DNA of 64,000 nt from assembly GCA_024690635.1 (NCBI GenBank), contig JAILOW010000125.1:5181-69180 (forward strand). Direction: 5' to 3'. Of this stretch, positions 17,755-25,206 are shown one piece after another. The first letter of the stretch is position 1, and the number at the start of each line of letters is the position of its first letter. A model generated the notes under the pieces. The model ran no database searches. It was not told the origin of the DNA and worked only from the letters and a program-made list of their open reading frames with translations. The stretch is from Butyrivibrio sp. (GTDB lineage: Bacteria; Bacillota_A; Clostridia; Lachnospirales; Lachnospiraceae). The position numbers were made by a program, and so were the translations under genes.

Positions 17755-19537
17755 GCTTTCATTCGGAAACTTAATAGTATTCTTATTTGTGATTTCAGTG
17801 GCTGTTTTTTACTGTGTTATCGGAGAAAACAGCCATATTGCTGTGCATGACAATCTGGACCTTTTTACCGCCCAGTTTGCCATGTTAAAGAACACCGATT
17901 CATTCTTTGCCCATGGCGTGGCAGCTCCCTTCCTCGGGGGCGTCTCCAGGGATGTTCTTCCCGGAGAGTTTTACCTTACAACTATCCTGTATATGTTATT
18001 CCCGCCCTTTGTCGCCTACGTTATCGCGTATGTGATCAAGGTCCTCATTGCGGTGTATTCCTGCAAGCTCCTGTTTTTGGATGTGGCGAAGGATAGCGGC
18101 AGGGGCGCAGATGGTGCCGCTTTTGGCAGGCACGTGGAAAACCTTGCAACCTTGGCGGGCCTTCTTTACGGTGTGCTGAATCTATTTCCTGCTTTTGGAA
18201 TTGCATTTGCTTCTGTTCCGCTTATTGTTTTCCTGCTTCGGAGGCTGTATCTGCTGGGCAAGGATTCAGGAAGAGGCAGTATTGATTTCAAGACCGGGCG
18301 AAGGTCTTTGGTGATGCTCTTTGCCGCTGTATTTCTTTACCCTGTAGTTTCCTACTTTTCCTATTTTGGTTTCTTTATCCTGGGCTATCTTTTTGTGGCG
18401 GTAATCTGGCTCTGGATCCGTGATAAAAAGCTTTCTTTGAATCTTGTTATAGCGCTGATATTGTTGGCACTTGGTTATGTGGTGTTTGAGTACAGGCTAT
18501 TTGGAATGATGCTATTTTCGGATACAGTGACCATCAGAGATACCATGGTTCAGACTTATTATCCTGCATCAGGCATTTTGTCGGAGATATTTGATGTTTT
18601 TGTAAACGGTATGATGCACGTGGAGGACGTCCACAAATTCTTTGTGATGCCGGTATGCCTTTTGTATTTCCTGATACTTAATGTGAACTACATCAGGAAA
18701 GGCAGAGCAAAAGAGATCTTCCATGATATCTACAACCTGTGCGCTTTGATACTTGTTTTTAATGCAGTTGTTTACGGCCTGTATTTTTCAAAAGGCATGA
18801 ACAGCTTTGTGGAGCTGGTGCTTCCGCCTCTTAAGGGCTTTCAGTTTAACAGGACTATATTCTTCAGCCCCTTTGTCTGGTGCGCGATGCTGTTTATCGT
18901 GGGTTGCAGGATCCTGACTGCTTTGCCATATGGTGCGTACATTCTCACTCTAGTTGCCATAGCTGTGGTTCTTATGTCACCAACCCGCTACAATGATCTC
19001 TACCGCACTGCTCTGTTAACGGCAAAGTCGGAAGTTTTCGGAAATGAAGTGGATGATCTAAACTATGGTGAGTTTTATTCAACAGCTCTTTTCGACAAGA
19101 TAAAAGAGGACATCGGCTACACCGGGGGTGAGTGGGCGGTTGCCTACGGTATGCACCCTGCAGTCCTTGAATATAACGGGATTTATACTCTCGACGGATA
19201 TCTTGGATTTTATCCTGAAGAGTACAAGCAGAAATTTAGAAAGATCATTGCACCGGCTCTTTCCCGCAAGGAAAACAGTCGTATCTACTACGACGAGTGG
19301 GGAGCAAGGTGCTACCTGTATTCCGGAACCGATGATTCCATCGTCATGCCCACCAAATCCATGTATGGTGTTACGGATACGGATATTTACATTGATACGG
19401 CGGCACTTAAGGCTCTGGGAGGAAAGTACCTCTTTTCCAGAATTGAGTTATCCAATGCCGGTGAAGTGGGGCTTGAGCTGATCGGTACTTACGACGGATG
19501 CGGATCACCTTATGTGATATATGTTTACGAAGTATGA
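17741..19537 (+). CDS. Polytopic membrane protein, DUF6044-like, GT-C-like
   Basis: A 598-residue protein. ATG 17741 is preferred to TTG 17720; both overlap the radical SAM gene. About 11 membrane helices are followed by an outside domain of about 170 residues. AVHDNLDLFTAQFAML after the first helix is the acidic first-loop motif, as in the DUF6044/YfhO-like proteins. YfhO-type proteins move sugars from a lipid phosphate onto teichoic acid. That role here is inferred from fold and from the DPM1-like GT2 encoded next. Confidence 0.62.
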   Translation: MTKSKLSFGNLIVFLFVISVAVFYCVIGENSHIAVHDNLDLFTAQFAMLKNTDSFFAHGVAAPFLGGVSRDVLPGEFYLTTILYMLFPPFVAYVIAYVIKVLIAVYSCKLLFLDVAKDSGRGADGAAFGRHVENLATLAGLLYGVLNLFPAFGIAFASVPLIVFLLRRLYLLGKDSGRGSIDFKTGRRSLVMLFAAVFLYPVVSYFSYFGFFILGYLFVAVIWLWIRDKKLSLNLVIALILLALGYVVFEYRLFGMMLFSDTVTIRDTMVQTYYPASGILSEIFDVFVNGMMHVEDVHKFFVMPVCLLYFLILNVNYIRKGRAKEIFHDIYNLCALILVFNAVVYGLYFSKGMNSFVELVLPPLKGFQFNRTIFFSPFVWCAMLFIVGCRILTALPYGAYILTLVAIAVVLMSPTRYNDLYRTALLTAKSEVFGNEVDDLNYGEFYSTALFDKIKEDIGYTGGEWAVAYGMHPAVLEYNGIYTLDGYLGFYPEEYKQKFRKIIAPALSRKENSRIYYDEWGARCYLYSGTDDSIVMPTKSMYGVTDTDIYIDTAALKALGGKYLFSRIELSNAGEVGLELIGTYDGCGSPYVIYVYEV

Positions 19538-19705
19538 TATACGTTTATGTAGTGATATGACATGTGATGATGAGTGATGTGTGAAGATCTTCTTTTGTGC
19601 CGACGTCTGTTTTAGATGGAAGGATGCATGCCGGGAGGATCTGTGGTATCCTATTAGTGCGAAAAATCTGCCGTGTGTGGCAGTCAAAAAGAAAGAGGGT
19701 TTACC

Positions 19706-20656
19706 GTGGATAAAATTGCGGTTTTGATTCCTTGTTACAACGAGGAAAAGACAATAGGAAAGGTTGTTCGCGACGCCAAAGCGGCGCTTCCCGAGGCAAC
19801 CATATATGTTTACAACAACAATTCCAAAGACAGGACTGCAGAGATTGCCGCTGAGGCAGGGGCAGTTGTCAGGAATGAATATATGCAGGGCAAGGGTAAC
19901 GTTATCAGACGCATGTTCCGTGAGATCGACGCCCTTGTTTATGTGATGGTTGACGGAGATGATACATATCCCATGGAGTCAGCTCCTGAGATGGTGGATC
20001 TGGTGCTGAACCACAACTCCGACATGGTGGTTGGAGACAGACTGTCCTCCACTTACTATGAACAGAACAAAAGACCTTTTCACAATTTTGGCAACAACCT
20101 TGTAAGAGGCAGCATCAACAAGCTTTTTGACTGCAACATCAGAGATATCATGACGGGATTCAGAGCTTTTTCCTATGAATTCGTTAAGACCTTCCCTGTG
20201 CTGTCCAAGGGCTTTGAGATAGAAACTGAGATGACTATTCATGCGGTTTACAACAATATGCAGATCGACAATGTGGTCATCGAGTACAGAGACAGACCGG
20301 AAGGGTCTGAGAGTAAGCTCAACACTTACGCTGACGGATTTAAGGTGCTGCGCACCATAGCAAGGCTCTACAGAAGCTACAAGCCTTTTGGATTTTTCTT
20401 CATGATCGCGGTTTTGCTGGCAGCTCTTTCTATAGCATTCTTTATTCCAATCCTGCTTGCGTACTGGGAGACCCATCTGGTGCTCAGGATCCCTACGCTC
20501 ATTGTGTGCTGCTTTGTTATGCTGGCAGCCTGTCAGAGCTTTTTTGCCGGAGTCATATTATCAACTCTTGCCATCAACAACAGGCGTGAGTTTGAGATGC
20601 AGCTCAACATGCTCCAGAGGCATAAAGAGACTGACTATGCGCAGGAAGAAAAATGA
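19706..20656 (+). CDS. DPM1-like GT2 glycosyltransferase with C-terminal membrane helices
   Basis: A 316-residue GT2 enzyme. GTG 19706 is chosen because AGAGGG lies six bases upstream; the in-frame GTG at 19673 has no such site. VLIPCYNEEKTIGKVV, VDGDDTYPME (metal motif) and DIMTGFRAFSYEF are typical of the dolichol/polyprenyl-phosphate sugar synthase group. Two membrane helices lie near residues 231-252 and 264-290. It probably makes a polyprenyl-phosphate sugar donor for the GT-C-like proteins encoded just upstream. The 168-base gap before it holds a small hairpin (19668-19683) but no clear promoter. Confidence 0.88.
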   Translation: MDKIAVLIPCYNEEKTIGKVVRDAKAALPEATIYVYNNNSKDRTAEIAAEAGAVVRNEYMQGKGNVIRRMFREIDALVYVMVDGDDTYPMESAPEMVDLVLNHNSDMVVGDRLSSTYYEQNKRPFHNFGNNLVRGSINKLFDCNIRDIMTGFRAFSYEFVKTFPVLSKGFEIETEMTIHAVYNNMQIDNVVIEYRDRPEGSESKLNTYADGFKVLRTIARLYRSYKPFGFFFMIAVLLAALSIAFFIPILLAYWETHLVLRIPTLIVCCFVMLAACQSFFAGVILSTLAINNRREFEMQLNMLQRHKETDYAQEEK

Positions 20657-20689
20657 TCTATTTTACTGCAACTTTTAAGGAGTTTTGCG

Positions 20690-22144
20690 GTGGGCATGAA
20701 ACAGGAAAAGGGGCTTGTTAATAAAGCTTCCAAAGATTTTTTACTTAGCATACTGGCGATAATGACATATAACGGTGTCCTTCAGCTCGTCATCTACCCG
20801 GGGCTTAAATCCCGGATAGGTGCTGATGCTTTCGGCACCGTTCTTTATTTGATCGCTGTCATATCCATAATGGGGGCAGGCTTTGGAACTTCCGCCAGCT
20901 ATTCCCGAATGGTGGCAAAAAGAGAAAGAGTAGAGAGTAACGGTGATTACAACATTTTCCTTGCCATAGTGGCGGGGATATCCCTTGTGGTGAGTGTCGG
21001 CGCCGTGGTGGCTTTGTCTTTTACAGGGGGAGATACTGCAGAGGGAGTAAGTGCGACTGGCATGGGAAATACACAGGGCGGAGTTGATTTGTCGATAGCG
21101 ACTAGCGGCATCAATCCGCAAACCTCAGCTTTCAATGTGCTGTTTGTTGTGGTGGTCGTCTGGATACTCATGACTGTTACCGTCATGCGCTACTACGCAG
21201 ATGTTGAATACCGCATGAACATCAGATTTGTGGACTATTTCTTTTTCTTTGCGGCTGTATCGGCAGGATACCTTGTTGGACTTGGAATCTTTGACAGGAT
21301 CGCAGGTGCTTATGCGATTGAATTATTTGGACAGACTTTTTGGCCTGGCGGAGATACGAGTGTATTATATGCTGATGTGAATCCTGTACTTGGAGCTAAG
21401 TGGACACTTGCCGGGATATCCTGGGTAATTGTGTTGCTGAGCGGTGAACTTTTTGGAATTATATATACAGTTATCCGTGGAAGGATTTTCAGGGCTCCAT
21501 TTTTTGAGCGCTCTGTAGCGTTTACTGAGAATCTGAGATCTGCGTTTTATATTTCCGGCGGCAATCTGATCTCTGCAATTATTCTCAATTCCGACAGGCT
21601 GCTATTGCGGCTTATGGTGGGGGCAAGGGAAGTTACGGTATTTTACTTTGCATCTTTGATAGGAAAGATGGTGGCGCTTCTTACCACGCCGCTAAACGGC
21701 GTTATCATAAGCTACATCACAGGATATGATATTAAGATCAATAGAAAGCGTTTTGGTATCTGCGCTGCGGCGCTTCTTGCCATCTCGCTGATTGGTGCTG
21801 CTGTTTGTACCGGAGTTTCCTATGTCTTTGTAAAGATCATGTATCCGGATCTTTTGGAGGAGGCAAAGAGTCTTTTCCTCATAGCCAATCTGGGACAGCT
21901 TCTGTACTTCCTGTCAGGAACCCTGATGGTGCTTCTTCTTGGCTTTTCGGATGAGAAGCTTCAGATGACCATCAATATCATATATGCGGTTTTGTTTGTG
22001 ATCATTGTTCTTCCGGCAGTCAGTGTTTGGGGAATTTCGGGAATGGCCTTTGGGCTTCTTGCAGTGAATCTTTTGAGATTTTCGGTGAGCCTGCTCTTGG
22101 GGCTTAGGCTACTGAAAGAAGATCGTGAAATTGAAAAAGAATAG
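20690..22144 (+). CDS. Wzx-like polysaccharide flippase (MOP superfamily)
   Basis: A 484-residue protein with about 12-14 membrane helices of the MOP exporter superfamily (Wzx/RfbX/MurJ-like). GTG 20690 is preferred because AAGGAG at 20677-20682 is seven bases away; the ATG at 20696 is slightly too far. NKASKDFLLS and YNGVLQLVIYP start the first helix as usual for flippases, and LNSDRLLLRLMVG is typical of the seventh-helix region. It would turn undecaprenyl-linked repeat units to the outer face for the Wzy-like polymerase at 2.4 kb. Last gene before a strong terminator. Confidence 0.85.
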   Translation: MGMKQEKGLVNKASKDFLLSILAIMTYNGVLQLVIYPGLKSRIGADAFGTVLYLIAVISIMGAGFGTSASYSRMVAKRERVESNGDYNIFLAIVAGISLVVSVGAVVALSFTGGDTAEGVSATGMGNTQGGVDLSIATSGINPQTSAFNVLFVVVVVWILMTVTVMRYYADVEYRMNIRFVDYFFFFAAVSAGYLVGLGIFDRIAGAYAIELFGQTFWPGGDTSVLYADVNPVLGAKWTLAGISWVIVLLSGELFGIIYTVIRGRIFRAPFFERSVAFTENLRSAFYISGGNLISAIILNSDRLLLRLMVGAREVTVFYFASLIGKMVALLTTPLNGVIISYITGYDIKINRKRFGICAAALLAISLIGAAVCTGVSYVFVKIMYPDLLEEAKSLFLIANLGQLLYFLSGTLMVLLLGFSDEKLQMTINIIYAVLFVIIVLPAVSVWGISGMAFGLLAVNLLRFSVSLLLGLRLLKEDREIEKE

Positions 22145-22194
22145 ATGAGAATGGAAAAGAATATTTCGGATAAAATGTAGAGAGTGAAAAAAGA

Positions 22195-22224
22195 GAGGTC
22201 TTAAGAATTAAATCTTAAGACCTC
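22195..22224. terminator. Bidirectional intrinsic terminator
   Basis: Perfect 12-bp arms at 22195-22206 and 22213-22224 around a 6-base loop. On the plus strand TTACTTATTGTTTT follows; on the minus strand TCTCTTTTTT follows. It therefore ends both the flippase operon and the converging SGNH lipoprotein gene. Confidence 0.85.
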
Positions 22225-22247
22225 TTACTTATTGTTTTAAATATTAC

Positions 22248-23471
22248 TTAGTCGTTGTCAGGCTTTGCAAGTCTGAATACGCCGTTCATGTATTTTTCAT
22301 ATGACTCTGGATATGTATGTTTCATTATATCCTCGTCAAGCTTGTAGTACTCGTCGGGATCAAATTCCGAGATCTTTATGAAGTCTGAATCCAGATATGC
22401 AAAGGGCTCATTTTTTTCCAGGTAGTTGGGGTAATGCGCCATAAGTCTTGCAAATATCTGTCTTCCTTTAAGCGACAGGTGCAAACCGTCCATCAGGTAA
22501 TCACTTGCTGTATCAAGATAAAGATCCGTCTTTGACATAAACATTGTATCAAGGAAGTATGTCTCCTTATCCTCTGAAACGTTTCTGCATTTCTTTGCGT
22601 AGTCTGCAAGAGTAGCAAAGCCGTTACTTATTACGTAGCTGTCACCGATGAAGGTTCCGTCGGGATTTGTATAGATTCCGTAAAAAGGTGAAACAAGAAT
22701 GATCTGTGCATCGGGGCTGATATCTTCAAGTATATTGATGCCTTCCCTGAGGGCTCCGTAGTAGGAATGAAGCTGATCGTGATTGCTCATATCTCTATCA
22801 AGGTCGTTATCTTCAAAAAAGTCATTGGCACCGTACTCAATAAAGTAATAGTCAACTTCCTTGGGATCGATCTTGTTCATCTCGCTAAGCACTTCCGGGT
22901 GATCCTCAAGAGTTTCATTTCTGTCGGATGTTCCTGCCAGGCAGTAAACCATACCAATAAAGCTTGTGGATCTGAGAACCTCGGGATTGATCGCGGTCGT
23001 GGTATAAGATATAGCTGCTGTGGAACCACCGATACCAAGGTTGTAGGCTACCGAATCAGGCACCTGCTTGCTCACCAGAGTGGCAAGATCCGTTCCGTCG
23101 TTTCTGCCGTTGTCAAACTGGCTGTCACCGAAAAAGACCATTTTGACTTTATCCTTATCGTCTTCCTCGGTCTCATCCTTTGCCTCTTCGTCTTTTTTCT
23201 TTGAAGAATCTGCCTGTATCGTGGATGTGGAAGCTGTTGCGCTTACTTCCTCAAGAAGCGGCTCAAACAGATTGTTCACAACTATTTTAGAAGTGTCGGA
23301 AGAAGCATAGTCTCCAGTGCTTTCTGCATCTTCACTGTTTTCTTTGTTTTCAGTTTCGTCATTTACAAACTCATCGGCAATGTTAAGGTTTTCTTTTGAA
23401 AGTGAACAGCCTGCAAGCACTGTACTTGCCATTGTTATTGCCGTAAGCATGATTGCTATTCTTTTTTTCAT
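22248..23471 (-). CDS. SGNH/GDSL-hydrolase lipoprotein
   Basis: A 407-residue minus-strand protein. ATG at 23471 (GAGG eight bases upstream) is chosen over TTG 23492, which would sit at the predicted transcription start. A signal peptide with lipobox STVLAGC predicts a lipoprotein. After an acidic, low-complexity linker (residues about 20-120) comes an SGNH fold: VFFGDSQFDNGR (block I serine), YGANDFFEDN (block III) and DGLHLSLKGR (block V Asp/His). It probably removes or transfers acyl groups on a surface polymer. It is one of four SGNH-like proteins in the window and the only one on the minus strand. Confidence 0.88.
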   Translation of the reverse strand: MKKRIAIMLTAITMASTVLAGCSLSKENLNIADEFVNDETENKENSEDAESTGDYASSDTSKIVVNNLFEPLLEEVSATASTSTIQADSSKKKDEEAKDETEEDDKDKVKMVFFGDSQFDNGRNDGTDLATLVSKQVPDSVAYNLGIGGSTAAISYTTTAINPEVLRSTSFIGMVYCLAGTSDRNETLEDHPEVLSEMNKIDPKEVDYYFIEYGANDFFEDNDLDRDMSNHDQLHSYYGALREGINILEDISPDAQIILVSPFYGIYTNPDGTFIGDSYVISNGFATLADYAKKCRNVSEDKETYFLDTMFMSKTDLYLDTASDYLMDGLHLSLKGRQIFARLMAHYPNYLEKNEPFAYLDSDFIKISEFDPDEYYKLDEDIMKHTYPESYEKYMNGVFRLAKPDND

Positions 23472-23498
23472 GTTAGTATCCTCGCCTTTCAAAAAATC

Positions 23499-23507
23499 AT
23501 TCTAACA
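23499..23507 (-). promoter_or_regulatory. Extended -10 promoter of the SGNH lipoprotein gene
   Basis: On the minus strand the sequence TGTTAGAAT (TG-N-TAGAAT) is an extended -10 element; no good -35 hexamer is visible. Transcription would start near 23492, leaving a leader of about 21 bases that contains the GAGG ribosome site. Confidence 0.45.
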
Positions 23508-23541
23508 CCTTTTGGATAAAAAGAAATGATCTGAGGGCAAT

Positions 23542-23580
23542 ATTAAGAATTTCTGCCGCTAATCTTAAGAAAGTCTTAAG
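23542..23580. promoter_or_regulatory. Candidate operator: helically phased CTTAAG half-sites
   Basis: CTTAAG occurs at 23564-23569 and 23575-23580 (11-base period), with ATTAAG at 23542-23547, exactly 22 bases from the first. The array lies about 38-80 bases upstream of the minus-strand extended -10 element. Eleven-base phased direct repeats are typical of OmpR/PhoB-type response regulator sites. Confidence 0.4.
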
Positions 23581-23684
23581 GAATAGACGAAATATCGTTT
23601 ATTGCATGTCTTAATATAACAAGCATGATCAAGTTCATAAAAGAATCATTATTTCAGATAGATACAAGTTGAAAAAAAGCAAAA

Positions 23685-24449
23685 TCAATTCAAGAGTGTG
23701 TCAATTATCTTAACTACATCCTCGTATTGTAATGGCTCTTTCAACGTTTCAAAAGTCAGGATCAGGTTTTTTCCGGGAATATATCCTGCGTCAAGATAAA
23801 TAGGAAGCTTGTAAGTGATACTCGGCTGATATTTCTTATCGTCGCACATGCCGAAGTGCTCCCAAACCAGCAGCTTGCGTGTGATTGGATGCAGGATGGT
23901 GAAATCACTTGCAATCTCAACGCCCTTGTAATCACGGACCCATTCGTACCGGTACTGAATGCCTCTTTCATAAAGCTCTCTGGCGATCATTGCTTCTGAT
24001 TTTGAACGTACAAGCTCTCCTTTGGGGGCTTTGTGTATCAGCGCTTCCGGATGTGAAGAGCTCTTTTCATAGGCTTCATTCTCCCAATTGCCGGAATCCA
24101 ACAAAAGATTGCTGTAAGGAGAAGAGGTTTCAAGCATGTCGGTCGCATGATGATCCTTTCTTGTTTTCAGGTATTTTTCTATGCTAGTCAGCTCGTTTTG
24201 CCTGTCGAGAAGCGTTCGGTGGAGATAGGTCTTTTGCGCAAGCTGCCTTGCTTTTTCTATATCTCTTTTTGGAATATAGGCTCGCGTGCGCTTGCCGTTT
24301 TTGTGTTCAAGCTTGTACCATTTGAAGCTGTTGCCGTTCCTGTTGTACATTAGGTAGCCCTCGGGAAGCGAGGCAAGCTTTTTCTTCAAGGCGGGAATCT
24401 CCCGGTTTAGCTTGTTCATCTTGTCGATAAGGTATTCTTTTGATCCCAT
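23685..24449 (-). CDS. Putative PD-(D/E)XK-like nuclease-domain protein
   Basis: A 254-residue minus-strand protein; ATG 24449 with AAAGAG upstream is preferred to TTG 24521. The first 100 residues are basic and partly coiled coil, with GNSFKWYKLE and RAYIPKRD. The C-terminal half (SKSEAMIARELYERGIQYRYE, then SDFTILHP and LLVWEHFGM) has the spacing of a PD-(D/E)XK fold: an early Glu, an Asp before a hydrophobic strand, and the WEHFG strand often seen in such putative nucleases. I cannot assign a function. It has no link to glycan synthesis and looks like a passenger or a small defence-type gene. Confidence 0.6.
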   Translation of the reverse strand: MGSKEYLIDKMNKLNREIPALKKKLASLPEGYLMYNRNGNSFKWYKLEHKNGKRTRAYIPKRDIEKARQLAQKTYLHRTLLDRQNELTSIEKYLKTRKDHHATDMLETSSPYSNLLLDSGNWENEAYEKSSSHPEALIHKAPKGELVRSKSEAMIARELYERGIQYRYEWVRDYKGVEIASDFTILHPITRKLLVWEHFGMCDDKKYQPSITYKLPIYLDAGYIPGKNLILTFETLKEPLQYEDVVKIIDTLLN

Positions 24450-24475
24450 AGTAACTCTTTCTGACTGTTGGTTTT

Positions 24476-24494
24476 TATAAACTTGATGTTTATA
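24476..24494. promoter_or_regulatory. Small palindrome upstream of the nuclease-like gene
   Basis: TATAAAC at 24476-24482 and GTTTATA at 24488-24494 form a 7-bp inverted repeat with a 5-base centre, 27 bases upstream of the ATG at 24449. It could be an operator for the minus-strand gene. No convincing promoter hexamers were found around it. Confidence 0.25.
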
Positions 24495-24661
24495 GTCTTG
24501 TTTTTTTAGCTTGCTTTTCAAAAAACTGGTTTCTTAACTGTAACGCTCAATGATTCGCTTTTTATGGGAAGCGCCGGAAGAAGATCCGAAAGACGTTTTT
24601 AGATGATTTTGAATATATCAGAGTAAAAATATTCTGTAAAGGGGTGGCTGTGACTTAAAAA

Positions 24662-24850
24662 GAGCTATTTTAGCCCTAAAAAGAGCTGAATTTGATGAAA
24701 TGAAAAGCTTGTTTGGGCAGAAAACTGCAAAAATTGCGCTGACCACCCTTTTTTCTCAAAAAACAGGGTGGCTATAAAAGAAAAACCTCGCGTCAGCCCA
24801 AACAAGAAAACAAATCCAGAAAATAAAAGAAAATTTGGGCTAAAAAGCCT
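24662..24850. repeat. Long imperfect inverted repeat (about 190 bp)
   Basis: The two halves are imperfect reverse complements centred at 24756. The centre is CCACCC-T6-CTC-A6-CA-GGGTGG (24743-24771). Further out, an 11-base exact match pairs 24708-24718 with 24796-24806, and TTTTAGCCC near 24668 pairs with GGGCTAAAA near 24837. A second GGGGTGGC at 24641 could compete for the same CCACCC, giving an alternative fold. No protein-coding signal is seen. It lies in the 757-base gap between the minus-strand nuclease-like gene and the plus-strand operon. Confidence 0.7.
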
Positions 24851-24865
24851 CATTGTGCGGGACAA

Positions 24866-24959
24866 CCACCCATCGCCCTCACCAGCCGCCCAAGGCAGGC
24901 ACACCGCCCACCCATCGCCCTCACCAGCCGCCCAAGGCAGGCACACCACCCATCGCCCG
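24866..24959. repeat. GC-rich tandem repeat A (period about 42 bp)
   Basis: Two near-identical copies start at 24866 and 24908, and a third, cut short, starts at 24946. Each contains CCACCCATCGCCCTCACCAG followed by a GCCGCCCAAGG core. The stretch is markedly C-rich on the plus strand compared with both flanks. Confidence 0.9.
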
Positions 24960-25066
24960 CGACAACCCCAGGCCCCGCGCCCGCGACAACCCCAGGCCCC
25001 GCGGCAGCGACAACCCCAGGCCCCGCGCCCGCGACAACCCCAGGCCCCGCGCCCGCACAACCCCCA
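24959..25066. repeat. GC-rich tandem repeat B (24-bp period, four copies plus a degenerate fifth)
   Basis: Copies start at 24959, 24983, 25007 and 25031; the second differs at its last bases and a shortened fifth begins at 25055. Each unit contains GCGACAACCCCAGGCCCC. On the minus strand each unit has G-runs of 4, 4 and 3, meeting the usual G-quadruplex spacing rule across neighbouring units. Because 24 is divisible by three, several frames stay open; no ribosome site or conserved protein supports coding. Confidence 0.92.
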
Positions 25067-25093
25067 CCCACCTCGAAGCGCCCTTTCCCCTTA

Positions 25094-25122
25094 TTGAACA
25101 AAATCCCCATGTAATGTATACT
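25094..25122 (+). promoter_or_regulatory. Near-consensus promoter of the 25.2-37.1 kb operon
   Basis: TTGAAC at 25094-25099 and TATACT at 25117-25122 are separated by exactly 17 bases. Transcription should start near 25129, giving a leader of about 78 bases before the ATG at 25207. The C-rich repeat array ends about 28 bases upstream of the -35 hexamer. Confidence 0.75.
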
Positions 25123-25206
25123 AGTAATGGTGTTTTCATGATGCGGAAACTATGCCCGCCAACATGACATAGACATCACCAAAACAGTTGATCAGGAAGG
25201 TATGGT

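Noticed and set aside
24866..25066. Possible CRISPR array or repeat-coded protein
   Set aside because: The copies are joined directly without spacers, and no cas genes are near. Open frames through the repeat exist on both strands only because the 24-bp unit is a multiple of three and lacks stop codons; there is no ribosome site or recognisable protein.
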